NCBI GenBank assembly: GCA_030654175.1
Contig: JAURXZ010000008.1
Span: forward strand, 179,426-243,425
Length of the DNA stretch: 64,000 nt
Source of the DNA: Bacteroidia bacterium
GTDB lineage: Bacteria > Bacteroidota > Bacteroidia > 2-12-FULL-35-15
Direction: 5' to 3'
Shown here: positions 16,647-26,523 of the stretch, in pieces
Layout of the letters: each line of letters opens with the position of its first letter
Numbering within the stretch: the stretch's first letter is position 1
Program-made: the position numbers and the translations under genes
Notes under the pieces: model-generated
The model's input: only the letters and a program-made list of their open reading frames with translations
Database searches by the model: none
What the model was told of the DNA's origin: nothing

Positions 16647-19600
16647 TTATTTCACTATACTAACGTGGCCCATTGTTTTTTTTACACGATCAGGAAAACA
16701 TTGAGTTGTATATTCAATTTTCCAAACATAAACATCTTCCTGCGATATTTCTTTACCATCATCCTGTAAAGGATAATGGCCGCCCTCAATTTTACCATTC
16801 CATCCTTTATTTACATCATCAGATGTGAAAATTAAATTCCCCCATCGGTCAAAAATGGTCATGTTAAATGAAGCAATGCCAGTACCCTTTGCAAGGAATA
16901 TTTCATTTAGGTTATCATCATTTGGAGTAAACGTATTTGGAATAAAAAGTAAACCTCCTGTGCCATCGCCTGTAATTTTTGAAGAGTCGCTTGTAATACA
17001 GTTGCCAAAAATCGCCACTACCGAATAACTTCCGGAAACATCTACAGAAATAGTTTGAGAAGTACTTCCGGTTGACCATAAATAACCGGATGCTCCACTT
17101 CCTGGGTCAAGCAAAATGGGGGAAGTTGTGCAAAGTGATGAATCCGAGAGGTGGATCTTTGGTGCAATTAACGCAGCAACCGTATCTTTTGCAAGGCAAT
17201 TATTCAAAGCGATGATCACCCAGTATGTTCCTGCAATGGATACATTTATGGTTTGAGAAGTTGCGCCTGTGCTCCATAAATAACTTGCGTTTGGATTTCC
17301 TGCATTCAGTGTCACATTTTGTCCATCACATATTGTTTGATCTGTTCCGAGAGCAACTACAGGCGAAGGATTGACTGTTACTATTGCGTTTGCTGTATCT
17401 GAACAAGAGCCGACTGATACAATTACTGTATAAGTTGAAGTAGTATCAGGAGAAATAGTAACAGATGAATTCGTATCTCCATTACTCCATGAATAATTTG
17501 CACCACCCGAAGCGGTGAGGGTCGCATTTTGCCCGGAACAGATCTCTACTCCTGTAACAACAGCAACTGGTTGTGGAGAAACCGTAACTGTAGCAGAAGT
17601 TGTATCAGCGCAGGAACCAATTGATGAGGTAACCGTGAATATTTCGGTTGTATCTGGAGAAACGTTAATAGCTGCTGTTATACTTCCATTGCTCCACAAA
17701 TAATTTGATCCGCCCGATGCGCTGAGGGTTGTATTATCTCCGGTGCAAAGTGTTGTATTCCCTGAAACAGAAACCGCAGGTGTTGGATTAACTGTTATTG
17801 TTACAAATGCTGTATCAATGCAGCTTCCATTTGAAACAATTACCGAATATGTTGTTGTGTCGGTAGGAGAAATGGTGATGGATGCCGTTGTTTCTCCGCT
17901 GCTCCAGGAATAATTTGTTCCACCTGATGAACCAATTGTAAGAGTTTGTCCAGAGCATATTGTACTGTCTGGGCCTGCTGTAATGTTGATGCTTCCTGAA
18001 GTAATTGTGACACTATCTATGTCTGAACAGTTGTTTAGATCGGTCACTGTTACTGTATAACTGCCAGCGCCAAGTCCGGTGACATTTGCTGTAGTTTGGC
18101 CGGAAGGACTCCAACTATAAGTGTAGGGTGAACTTCCACCCGTAACATTGGTATTTGCACTTCCGTTTGTATTACCGGCACATAATGCATTTGTTGAAGT
18201 TATTGTTACAGTGGGGCCTGAAGAAGGTGGAATAGAAATAAATACAGTAGTTGTTTCAGGAGGACAAGAAGCATCTGTAATAATACAAGAATAATTTCCC
18301 GGTGCCAAATTCAAAATTGTATCCGTAGGCGCTCCATTGCTCCACGAAAGAGTATATGGACCAGTGCCATTGATAATAGTGTCCACCCAAGCCATTGAGT
18401 TATTGCTGCCACATACTGTTGAGAGTAATGTATCTGCTGTGGCTGTCATGGGCAGGTTGGGAGTAGGGGAGCATGTAATTGGGGCAGCAGTCTGAACTAT
18501 ATTATCATAAACACCCACGAAACCGACTCCACAAGCTGCAATTGTATTTCCCGGGGCAAATGCCATGTCATAAACAGGATTTGATGTGTTCACAGATGTA
18601 ATTAGGTTGAAAGTTGGTGAGTATGCTGAGATCCCCGTTTGTGTTCCAACATAAAAATTATTTGATAAATCAGCCAGAATGCCTGAATTCATTAGTAATG
18701 ATCCATTAGTAATGTTTGCAGTTCCTAAAAGTGTTGGAGCATATATGTCGAATTTCTGAACCTGATTTCCTGAATAAATGTAAATAAAACAGTTACTCGC
18801 AGCTATGCCATTGGCCATATAAAACCAACCGCTAAAATAAGTTCCTCCTACCCAGTATGGCGAATCGGGAACATTGCAGGATCTGTATATTCCGGTGATA
18901 CTGGTATCGAATCCGGTAATAGTAGATACAACTTGTCCGGCATCACCTACAGCAGTATAAGCATAAAAATTCCCATTTGGGGCTAATGTCATATGCCTTA
19001 TTTCTCCATTCGAATTAGGACAAGCGCTCGGACATGGTCCTTGAATGATTTTACATGGATTTCCCCAATTCCAGTTGGCATTTCCAGTAGCAGGATCATA
19101 AGTAGTAGCTTTTGTTTGTCCGTTGGAGCCACCACCATACAATAGATTATTAACGGGGTTATAAACCATTCTCCACCCCAATTCCTGACAGCCCATTGTA
19201 GTTATATTTATTGGAACGATCAATAACCAAACACTTGTTCCTGCTGAAGATAATTTCCGTATGTCACCTTGTAAACTCACATAACTGCTTCCGGCAGGAT
19301 CCACCGTAATATCACCCCCGAACTTAGATGAAACGGAAAATCCGGGACCAGCGAGAAAGGTCCATTGAGCAGCTCCTGTATTATCATATTTTTTTACCTG
19401 TGAATTAAAATCACCATAAATAAGAACATTACCAGCGGGGTCAACAGCAATTTCATAAACAGTATCAACTTCGGGAAGCGTGCTGCTTATCCATGGGTCA
19501 ATCACAAGAGTTTGTGACTTATCATACGCCTCCACCTGGAAACTCAGGATATTATTTTTCAAAACAAATTTTGTATTGATTTTTGATCCGGTTTTACTTA

Positions 19601-20312
19601 TCAAACTTACCGGGGCATGGTCAATAATGTTTCCGAGCGGTGTTTTAATGATTAAATTGTTTTCCTCATCCAAAAAAACAGCTTGGGCTCCGGAGTATTT
19701 TAATTTTATTTTGCTGATATCTGATCCCGGATTAACAATAATATTGTATTTGATGCCGGTTTTTTCATGAAACAGATATTCTATGTCAATACCATCATAA
19801 ATATTTTTGTAAATTATTTTTTTGTACCCTTTAACAAAATTAATGTCATGATGGATGTCTTTATCCATGCCATAGTTAAAGTATTCATTCGCCATACCGG
19901 ATGCTTCGATTTTACAATCAGGATCCGTCTCCAACCAATCCATGAAAACTACCTCTGTTTGTGTTTTGTATAATCTGTTTTTTAAGCTCTGTTTTTCTTC
20001 CAGTTCTTTATGAGTTTTCGATCCCTTTGCTTCTTCTTTCTGGAATTTTCGAAATACTTCATCATCTTTTACTGTTTTCAAAAGGGTATAAGCGATTTTA
20101 TTATTCGAGAAAAATATTTTCGTGTTACTATGATTTACTGCGTAAAGTATTGGCGGCATAGCAGGCAAGAAGGGAGGATTATTAAATTGCCCTTTGTTTT
20201 CAATAAATAATTTTGGAGAGAATAAGGTGCTGTCAACCCAGCCACCAGCTATGGCCGGTTGAAGAATTATTCCTGAAAATAAAATCAAAAATAATTTACA
20301 AGTTGAATTCAT
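16647..20312 (-). CDS. T9SS type B sorted surface protein with DUF7948-like N-terminus and SprB/Ig repeats
   Basis: About 1221 residues. I start at the Met at 20312 because MNSTCKLFLILFSG begins a clean signal peptide; an upstream Met at 20333 adds seven residues. The mature N-terminus (LFIENKGQFNNP) is typical of the DUF7948 domain found on Bacteroidota secreted proteins. It is followed by a propeller-like region (YDNTGAAQWTF, DPAGNVLIYGD), two SprB-type repeats (GxSPYTYSWSP...GLGAGSYTVTVTD), and five ~70-residue Ig-like repeats (CSGQ.x.TL.ASGG..Y.WS.G) ending in a CHU_C sorting domain (FIPNTFTPNDD, IFDRWGNLIF). The C-terminal domain directs export through T9SS by the PorP/SprF-type route. 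It is the most divergent member of the seven-gene block; probably an adhesin or matrix protein. Confidence 0.88.
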   Translation of the reverse strand: MNSTCKLFLILFSGIILQPAIAGGWVDSTLFSPKLFIENKGQFNNPPFLPAMPPILYAVNHSNTKIFFSNNKIAYTLLKTVKDDEVFRKFQKEEAKGSKTHKELEEKQSLKNRLYKTQTEVVFMDWLETDPDCKIEASGMANEYFNYGMDKDIHHDINFVKGYKKIIYKNIYDGIDIEYLFHEKTGIKYNIIVNPGSDISKIKLKYSGAQAVFLDEENNLIIKTPLGNIIDHAPVSLISKTGSKINTKFVLKNNILSFQVEAYDKSQTLVIDPWISSTLPEVDTVYEIAVDPAGNVLIYGDFNSQVKKYDNTGAAQWTFLAGPGFSVSSKFGGDITVDPAGSSYVSLQGDIRKLSSAGTSVWLLIVPINITTMGCQELGWRMVYNPVNNLLYGGGSNGQTKATTYDPATGNANWNWGNPCKIIQGPCPSACPNSNGEIRHMTLAPNGNFYAYTAVGDAGQVVSTITGFDTSITGIYRSCNVPDSPYWVGGTYFSGWFYMANGIAASNCFIYIYSGNQVQKFDIYAPTLLGTANITNGSLLMNSGILADLSNNFYVGTQTGISAYSPTFNLITSVNTSNPVYDMAFAPGNTIAACGVGFVGVYDNIVQTAAPITCSPTPNLPMTATADTLLSTVCGSNNSMAWVDTIINGTGPYTLSWSNGAPTDTILNLAPGNYSCIITDASCPPETTTVFISIPPSSGPTVTITSTNALCAGNTNGSANTNVTGGSSPYTYSWSPSGQTTANVTGLGAGSYTVTVTDLNNCSDIDSVTITSGSINITAGPDSTICSGQTLTIGSSGGTNYSWSSGETTASITISPTDTTTYSVIVSNGSCIDTAFVTITVNPTPAVSVSGNTTLCTGDNTTLSASGGSNYLWSNGSITAAINVSPDTTEIFTVTSSIGSCADTTSATVTVSPQPVAVVTGVEICSGQNATLTASGGANYSWSNGDTNSSVTISPDTTSTYTVIVSVGSCSDTANAIVTVNPSPVVALGTDQTICDGQNVTLNAGNPNASYLWSTGATSQTINVSIAGTYWVIIALNNCLAKDTVAALIAPKIHLSDSSLCTTSPILLDPGSGASGYLWSTGSTSQTISVDVSGSYSVVAIFGNCITSDSSKITGDGTGGLLFIPNTFTPNDDNLNEIFLAKGTGIASFNMTIFDRWGNLIFTSDDVNKGWNGKIEGGHYPLQDDGKEISQEDVYVWKIEYTTQCFPDRVKKTMGHVSIVK

Positions 20313-20435
20313 TACAGGTTTGATTAAAAACAAATTTTAATTATTAAAATTAAAAGGTGAATAAATTATGGAACTATTCCAATTTTATATTTTAATAAAG
20401 TTCGTTAATAAAAAACCAAATAGGGTTTTGTTTTC

Positions 20436-23420
20436 TTATCTCACTAAAGTTACACTTCCTAAATAACTGTGTTTTTTATTTAATACATCTGTAATTTCTA
20501 CTTTCCAGATATATACATCAGATTGTGCAGTATTTTCACCGGAATTCGCTTTCCCATCCCACTTTGCGCTCAATTCTTTTCCATGAAATACCTTATCTCC
20601 CCACCGATCAAATATCAACAGGTCATATTTTACAATACCAATACCGGAACCAAAAAAGTAATCATTTGTACCATTTCCACCGGGAGTAAATGCGCTTGGA
20701 ATATAAAAAGTAAATGCAGGGCCGATAACAATTTGGTGCATAACAGTGTCGTAACAACCATCAACATTACGAACAATCAATGTTACCGGATAACTGCCCG
20801 TTGTACTTCCGGGATAGTAATGAACAGGACTTGATATTGCTGGTGCCAAAGTATCTCCATCACCAAAATTCCAGTTCCAATAAATTACATTGGATGATGA
20901 TTGATCATTAAATAGAATAGTTGGATCAAGCAATGTTGCTGGCTTTGGAGAAGAAGTGAATTCTGCAACGGGCAGGTTATAAACTTCAATTAAATGAGTT
21001 TGGGTCAAGGTTGAAATGCAGCCATTATTTGATGTGGCTGTTAATGTGATATCATAAAAACCTGATCCGGAAAAACACCTCGAAGGGTTTTGTTCTGAGG
21101 AGGCTTGACCACCATCTCCAAAATCCCAATTCAAGGAAACAATAGAACCTCCTCCACCAATAGTGCTTGAATTGGTAAAGTCAGAACAATGTACAGGGCA
21201 GCCAGCCGAATCGCCAGCGGTGAAATTCACAACAGGATTTTCATAGAAATGGAATGTCACTGTTGATGTTGAAAATGTGCATTGACCGATTGGATCGTTT
21301 GTTGTTAATGTTAATTCTACTAAATCAGCGGCATATTCAGCTGCGCTGGGAGTATATACCGCGTTTAAGGTTGTATTATTTGGCGAATACGTTCCTGTGC
21401 CTCCACTCCAGGTTCCGCTCGTGGCCGAACCTCCAATAGAGCCTGTTAAGGTTATATCCGCCCCCAGGCAAACGTATTCTCCGGATCCCGCATTGGCTGT
21501 TGGTATAGGATTTATTGTTATTGTCATTTGATCGTTTGCTGATACACATGCGCCTGAAGAACCGTCAAGAGCATAGGTCAATGTAACAGTACCGGAATTT
21601 CCTTCTGTTGCGCTTGGTGTATAGATTGCGGTGGAACTTGTATTATCCGGATCATATGTTCCTGTACCACCACTCCATATTCCATTCGTGGAAACCCCAA
21701 CAATGGAACCGGCCAAAGTTACTGTATTGCCGGTACATATTGTTTGATCATTACCCGCAGAAACAGTTGTTGGTGTACTAATTGTAAACGTGATCTGATC
21801 GCTGGCAGCAAGACAGGCACCTGGTGGATCATCGGTGGTTAATGTTAGTGTAGCTGTACCTGCGCTTAATTCAGCAGTGCTAAAAGTATACGTACCATTT
21901 AAGCTGGTATTATTTGGATTAAAAGTACCTGTACCTCCACTCCATGTACCCATTGTTGCTGCACCACTTATAGCACCTGATAATACAGCTGATAAGCTGC
22001 ATACGGTCTGATCAATTCCTGCATCGGCAGTTGAAGGGGGAGTAACTGTTGCAGCTACTGTATCAATTGAAACACAAACGCCTGCTGTTGCGGTTAAAAC
22101 ATAATTGGTAGTTAAAGGACCCGTGCCTCCATTTGTGAGTGTTACTGTAGGATTTGAGCTGGTGGCGCTGCTTAAGCCTGTTGCTGGGCTCCATGAGTAA
22201 TTAACACCTGAAAGCGGGGTAATCCCTATTGTATCACTTCCTCCTGTGCAAAAAAATGCATCAGGGCCAGCATTCAAAGGTGAACTGTCCGAAAGAGTAA
22301 TAGTGATAGTATCCAGCGTAGGGCAGGGGCCCGGTTGGTAAATGATTTTTACCGTTTCATTCGACTCAGTTACTCCATCAGCAATGGGTACAACTGGAAT
22401 TGTTGCGCATAACTGGCCTGCCGGGATAGTAACACTGTTGATTATTGTAGTATAGTCTGTTCCATTAATGGCTGTTCCTGCAATGGTAAAATTAATTGTG
22501 ACCGGAGAAGTTGCCGGGGCCGGCCTACAAAATTCAATACTCCCATCCTGACATCCTTCGATTGCATTTAGAATTGTAGCTTCCGCTGATACAACTGTTG
22601 CGCATTGCAGGCTGCCTGCTTCTAAAAAAACACCCGAATCGAATACACAATCACCGGCATCTGCAATAACTATTTTTACATGATAGGTTTGGCAAGGCTG
22701 AACTAAGGTCCATGCTGTAAGCCCGGAGGTATATCCATCATATTCAATAGTGGATCCCGAATTAGCTACATAATATTGAGAATTAGCACCGCTATTTACA
22801 TTGTCGATCGTTACAAAAGTACTTGTGCCTGGTAATTTAGCAATATTGGGTTGGCCTGTAATGCCGGGTCCGCTTACATAAAAAGCAAACGCATCATTAT
22901 AACCCGAATTCACATATTCAGGATATTCTTCCGAACCGAAAACATATTTAAAGGTAAGTGTATCGCACAATGGAATGATGTCAAATTCCAGCGCACAAGC
23001 ATCATAGGTAGTTGCTCCAGCTAATGAATTTAATTGAGGATCTCCCGGAGTACTGTTACAGGCTCCAGCAGATGAACTACTTGTATTGGGCGAAGCAACC
23101 GCAGTACTACCTGTAGTAAGTAATATTCCACTTGTAAATCCTATGCTTGAAGTCCCATTAAAAGAACCTATTCCGCTCGCGGCACAATTTAAGGAAGCAT
23201 TGCTAATAGTAACTCCCGGCCCTGCAAGCATCTGGGCAATGGCTTGAGCTGTTAATCCATTATTAAATGTGAGTTGGGCACTAACTCGATTATTGCTAAG
23301 GAAAAGAAGAAGGAAAACAAAATAGAGATAACCTTTCAGCGCAGAAGTTTCTCTCCTCCAGTTAACCGGAAGAGCCTGCTTCGATTTGGCTGACCTAAAC
23401 AGTTTGAAAAAACGTCTCAT
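20436..23420 (-). CDS. T9SS type B sorted protein with choice-of-anchor L domain (paralog A)
   Basis: 994 residues. A long basic N-region (about 28 residues) precedes the hydrophobic signal core (YFVFLLLFLSNN, cleavage near VSA). Order: choice-of-anchor L domain (about 50-275; LTFNNGLTAQAIAQML, FVFGSEEYPEY-like core), a Calx-beta-like domain (about 280-380, EGCQDGSIEFCRP, GTAINGTDYTT), an Ig-like segment, three ~87-residue repeats each with GTWSGGTGT and TLTTxDP, two PKD domains with WDFGDG or WNFGDG, and the CHU_C sorting domain (IPSAFTPGGNGTNDYFFG, FDRWGDKVFHGKEL). The architecture matches the next gene (23509-26445) domain for domain, so the two are recent duplicates. Probable surface adhesin. 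Confidence 0.9.
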   Translation of the reverse strand: MRRFFKLFRSAKSKQALPVNWRRETSALKGYLYFVFLLLFLSNNRVSAQLTFNNGLTAQAIAQMLAGPGVTISNASLNCAASGIGSFNGTSSIGFTSGILLTTGSTAVASPNTSSSSAGACNSTPGDPQLNSLAGATTYDACALEFDIIPLCDTLTFKYVFGSEEYPEYVNSGYNDAFAFYVSGPGITGQPNIAKLPGTSTFVTIDNVNSGANSQYYVANSGSTIEYDGYTSGLTAWTLVQPCQTYHVKIVIADAGDCVFDSGVFLEAGSLQCATVVSAEATILNAIEGCQDGSIEFCRPAPATSPVTINFTIAGTAINGTDYTTIINSVTIPAGQLCATIPVVPIADGVTESNETVKIIYQPGPCPTLDTITITLSDSSPLNAGPDAFFCTGGSDTIGITPLSGVNYSWSPATGLSSATSSNPTVTLTNGGTGPLTTNYVLTATAGVCVSIDTVAATVTPPSTADAGIDQTVCSLSAVLSGAISGAATMGTWSGGTGTFNPNNTSLNGTYTFSTAELSAGTATLTLTTDDPPGACLAASDQITFTISTPTTVSAGNDQTICTGNTVTLAGSIVGVSTNGIWSGGTGTYDPDNTSSTAIYTPSATEGNSGTVTLTYALDGSSGACVSANDQMTITINPIPTANAGSGEYVCLGADITLTGSIGGSATSGTWSGGTGTYSPNNTTLNAVYTPSAAEYAADLVELTLTTNDPIGQCTFSTSTVTFHFYENPVVNFTAGDSAGCPVHCSDFTNSSTIGGGGSIVSLNWDFGDGGQASSEQNPSRCFSGSGFYDITLTATSNNGCISTLTQTHLIEVYNLPVAEFTSSPKPATLLDPTILFNDQSSSNVIYWNWNFGDGDTLAPAISSPVHYYPGSTTGSYPVTLIVRNVDGCYDTVMHQIVIGPAFTFYIPSAFTPGGNGTNDYFFGSGIGIVKYDLLIFDRWGDKVFHGKELSAKWDGKANSGENTAQSDVYIWKVEITDVLNKKHSYLGSVTLVR

Positions 23421-23508
23421 TTAACTTATAAATTCTTACCGGATGAATGATGTTTTATTAAATATTCTTCTAAGGTACGTTTTTTTTAGAAAAGACCACT
23501 ATAGCACC

Positions 23509-26445
23509 TCACTTTACTAACGTTACCGTCCCAATAAAACTATGCCTTTTATTAAATACATCGGTGATTTCAACTTTCCAAACAAAAACATCCATTTGAG
23601 CCATGTTTTCACCGGTATTCGCTTTCCCGTCCCATTTTTCATTCAACTCTTTTCCATGAAAAACCATATCACCCCAGCGGTCAAATATTAACAGGTCGTA
23701 TTTTTCAATACCTACACCGGATCCGAAAAAATAATCATTGGTACCATTTCCACCCGGTGAAAATGCACTAGGTATGAAAAAAGTAAATGCAGGTTTAATT
23801 ATAATTTCATGAACTGTGGTATCATAACATCCACCGCCATTACGGACAATTAGGGTTACTAAATAGTTGGCTGAATTTTCATTGGAATATTCATGTGAAG
23901 GATTAGATATTCCCGGTGCCAAAGAATCTCCGTCTCCAAAATTCCAGTTCCAGTAATTTACATCAGATGAGGACTGATCATTGAAATTAATAGTTGGGTC
24001 AAGGATCGTTGCGGGATTTGGAGTATAATTAAATTCTGCGACAGGTACGCTAAATACCTCCACTAAATGCGTTTGAACCAGCGATGAAACACATCCATTA
24101 TTTGAAGTAGCGATAAGCTTTATATCGTAAAAACCTGTTTGTGTAAAACAATTGGAAGGATCTTGTAAAGTGGAGCCGGGGCCGCCATCTCCGAAATCCC
24201 AATTCCACGACACAATAGTAGCTCCTCCGCCAACAGTTGTTGAATTAGAAAAATCGGTACAATGTATAGGGCATCCGGCTGAGAGGTCGGCAATAAAATC
24301 GACTGCAGGTATTTCATAAAAACGAAACGTAACATTTGACGAAGAAAAGGTACAAGGCCCTGCCGGATCGTTTGTTGTTAATGTTAATATCACTGAATCT
24401 GCTGCGTACTCTGCTGTACTTGGAGTATATACGGCATTCAAAGCTGTGTTATCTGGCGAATACGTTCCGGTGCCACCACTCCATGTTGCGCTTGTAGCTG
24501 CACCTCCTATTGAGCCGGAGAGAGTTATGTTTGAACCAGAACAAACGTACTGTCCGGATCCTGCGTTAGCTGTGGGCAAATGATTGATGGTTATGATCAT
24601 TTGATCACTCACACCCACACAGGACCCAGCCGTATCGTTGGGAGTATAGGTTAATGTTACAGTTCCTGCTGTTACTTCGGCTGCACTTGGAGTATAAATA
24701 GCGGTAGGGGCTGTGTTGTCAGGATTATAAGTTCCTGTACCTCCACTCCAGGTTGCACTGGATGCAGTACCACCAATAAAGCCTTGTAAAGTTGCGGTAT
24801 TGCCAATACAGATAGTTTGGTCCGCACCTGCAGAAACAACATTTTGAGGGCTTACTAAAATTATCATTTGATCGCTTACTGAAGAACAAGGCCCAACAGG
24901 ATCATTGGTGGTTAAGGTTAAATAAACACTTCCGGAGTCTATTTCTGCAACACTTGGGGTGTAAATGCAGTTTAAAGATGTATTGTTCGGATTAAATGTA
25001 CCGGAGCCTCCGCTCCATGTTCCGGTTGTAGCTGAGCCACTTACAGAGCCAACCAATGTGGTTGTTCCACCACATATTGTTTTATCAGGGCCAGCGTTGG
25101 CAACTGGTAATGGATAAGTAGTTACTTTCAATGAGTCAGAGGCAACACAACCGCTTTTAGTAGCGGTTAAAGTGTAATTTGTGATAACAGGTACCGCTCC
25201 TCCATTTGTTAAGGTTACGGATGGATTTGATATGGCAGCATTACTTAATCCGGTAGCGGGTGTCCAGGAGTATGTAGTGCCGGTAACAGGTGCAATACCA
25301 ATAGTTACACTGCCACCAGTACATATTGAAGTATCAGGTCCTGCATTCAGGGTTGGCACACCCGTAATAAACACTTTCACAGTATCTATACCTGTACAGC
25401 CCCCTTGCTGATAGATTAAAAATATACTTTCGGTTGGTTCTGTTAATCCATCTACAGTTGGGACAATGGGAAGGGTAGCACATGACTGGCCCGCAGGAAT
25501 GGTAATAGTGGTACCAATAGTAGTATAATCGGTTCCATTAATTGCAGTTCCGCCAATAAGATAGGGAATAGTAACCGGGGCGGAGGTTGAACCCGGTCGG
25601 CAAAATTCAAAAGCTCCATCCTGGCAATTTTCTGTTGCATTTGCAATTGTGGCAGTAGCCGTTACAGGTTGACATTGTATACTTCCAGCCTCTAAGAATA
25701 CCCCTGAATCGTAAATACAATCACCGGCATCTGCAATAACAATTTTTAAATGGTAGATCTGGCAAGGCTGAACAACGACCCATGCTGCAAGCACTGTTGT
25801 GTATCCATCATACTCAATAGAAGTTCCGGAATTAGTCACATAAAACTGGGAATTGGTATTACCATTAACGTTATCAATTGATACATCAATACCATTCGGT
25901 AAAACCGCAATGTTTGGCTGGCCTGTTATTCCGGGGCCACTGATAAAAAATGCAAAGGGATCATTAACGTTTGCATTCACAAATTCGGGATATTCTTCCG
26001 AACCGAAAACGAAATTAAACCTTAGGGTATCACATATTGGGATAATGTCGAATTCCAGGGCACATGCATCAAATGTAGTAGCGCCAATTAATGTATTTAA
26101 TTGTGTATCTCCGGCAGTGCTGTTACATGTACCTGCTGAATTACTGCTTGAGTTGGGTGAAGCAACCGAAGTGCTGCCAGAGGTAAGCAAAACACCATTT
26201 GTGAAACCAATGCTTGAAGTTCCGGTGAAAGAACCAATTCCGTTGGTTGCACAGTTTATTGTTGCATTGCTAACAGTAATAGAAGGCCCGGCAAGCAACT
26301 CGGCTAGCTGCTGAGCAGTTGAGCTATTGTTAAAAGTCAGCTGAGCGATAGCAGAATTAATACCAATAAAAAGGAAAAATGAGACAAAACAAAATAGATG
26401 TGAGATGTGAGATGTTAGATGCGAGATTTTGTTGTGTTTATTCAT
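23509..26445 (-). CDS. T9SS type B sorted protein with choice-of-anchor L domain (paralog B)
   Basis: About 978 residues using the Met codon at 26443-26445 (MNKHNKISHL), which opens a normal signal peptide; a start at 26490 would put 15 polar residues ahead of it. Domain order equals paralog A: choice-of-anchor L, Calx-beta-like, Ig-like, three GTWSGG repeats, two PKD domains, CHU_C. The signal-peptide n-region (residues 6-17, KISHLTSHISHL) is encoded by five phased 7-base repeats (26394-26428) with an inverted partner upstream at 26479-26520. The first six residues and the leader are shared with the gene at 35253-38087, indicating a common 5' origin. Likely surface-exposed and T9SS-exported. 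Confidence 0.9.
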   Translation of the reverse strand: MNKHNKISHLTSHISHLFCFVSFFLFIGINSAIAQLTFNNSSTAQQLAELLAGPSITVSNATINCATNGIGSFTGTSSIGFTNGVLLTSGSTSVASPNSSSNSAGTCNSTAGDTQLNTLIGATTFDACALEFDIIPICDTLRFNFVFGSEEYPEFVNANVNDPFAFFISGPGITGQPNIAVLPNGIDVSIDNVNGNTNSQFYVTNSGTSIEYDGYTTVLAAWVVVQPCQIYHLKIVIADAGDCIYDSGVFLEAGSIQCQPVTATATIANATENCQDGAFEFCRPGSTSAPVTIPYLIGGTAINGTDYTTIGTTITIPAGQSCATLPIVPTVDGLTEPTESIFLIYQQGGCTGIDTVKVFITGVPTLNAGPDTSICTGGSVTIGIAPVTGTTYSWTPATGLSNAAISNPSVTLTNGGAVPVITNYTLTATKSGCVASDSLKVTTYPLPVANAGPDKTICGGTTTLVGSVSGSATTGTWSGGSGTFNPNNTSLNCIYTPSVAEIDSGSVYLTLTTNDPVGPCSSVSDQMIILVSPQNVVSAGADQTICIGNTATLQGFIGGTASSATWSGGTGTYNPDNTAPTAIYTPSAAEVTAGTVTLTYTPNDTAGSCVGVSDQMIITINHLPTANAGSGQYVCSGSNITLSGSIGGAATSATWSGGTGTYSPDNTALNAVYTPSTAEYAADSVILTLTTNDPAGPCTFSSSNVTFRFYEIPAVDFIADLSAGCPIHCTDFSNSTTVGGGATIVSWNWDFGDGGPGSTLQDPSNCFTQTGFYDIKLIATSNNGCVSSLVQTHLVEVFSVPVAEFNYTPNPATILDPTINFNDQSSSDVNYWNWNFGDGDSLAPGISNPSHEYSNENSANYLVTLIVRNGGGCYDTTVHEIIIKPAFTFFIPSAFSPGGNGTNDYFFGSGVGIEKYDLLIFDRWGDMVFHGKELNEKWDGKANTGENMAQMDVFVWKVEITDVFNKRHSFIGTVTLVK

Positions 26446-26520
26446 TACCTGTTTCTTAATCCAATTTGTATATACCATTTCAATATTCAAATTTCAATAC
26501 TAATCTCTAAAATCTCATTG
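26394..26520. repeat. inverted pair of phased heptamer arrays around the start of paralog B
   Basis: Left array 26394-26428: five 7-base units (TGAGATG type, variants TTAGATG and CGAGATT). Right array 26479-26520: six 7-base units (TTCAATA, then CTAATCT-type). The two are roughly inverse, so the RNA could pair with the start codon (26443-26445) in the loop. The left array lies inside the coding sequence. Confidence 0.7.
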
Positions 26521-26523
26521 TTG

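Noticed and set aside
25853-26314. 153-codon plus-strand frame opposite paralog B
   Set aside because: Shadow of the choice-of-anchor L domain; composition explained by the complement of repeat codons.
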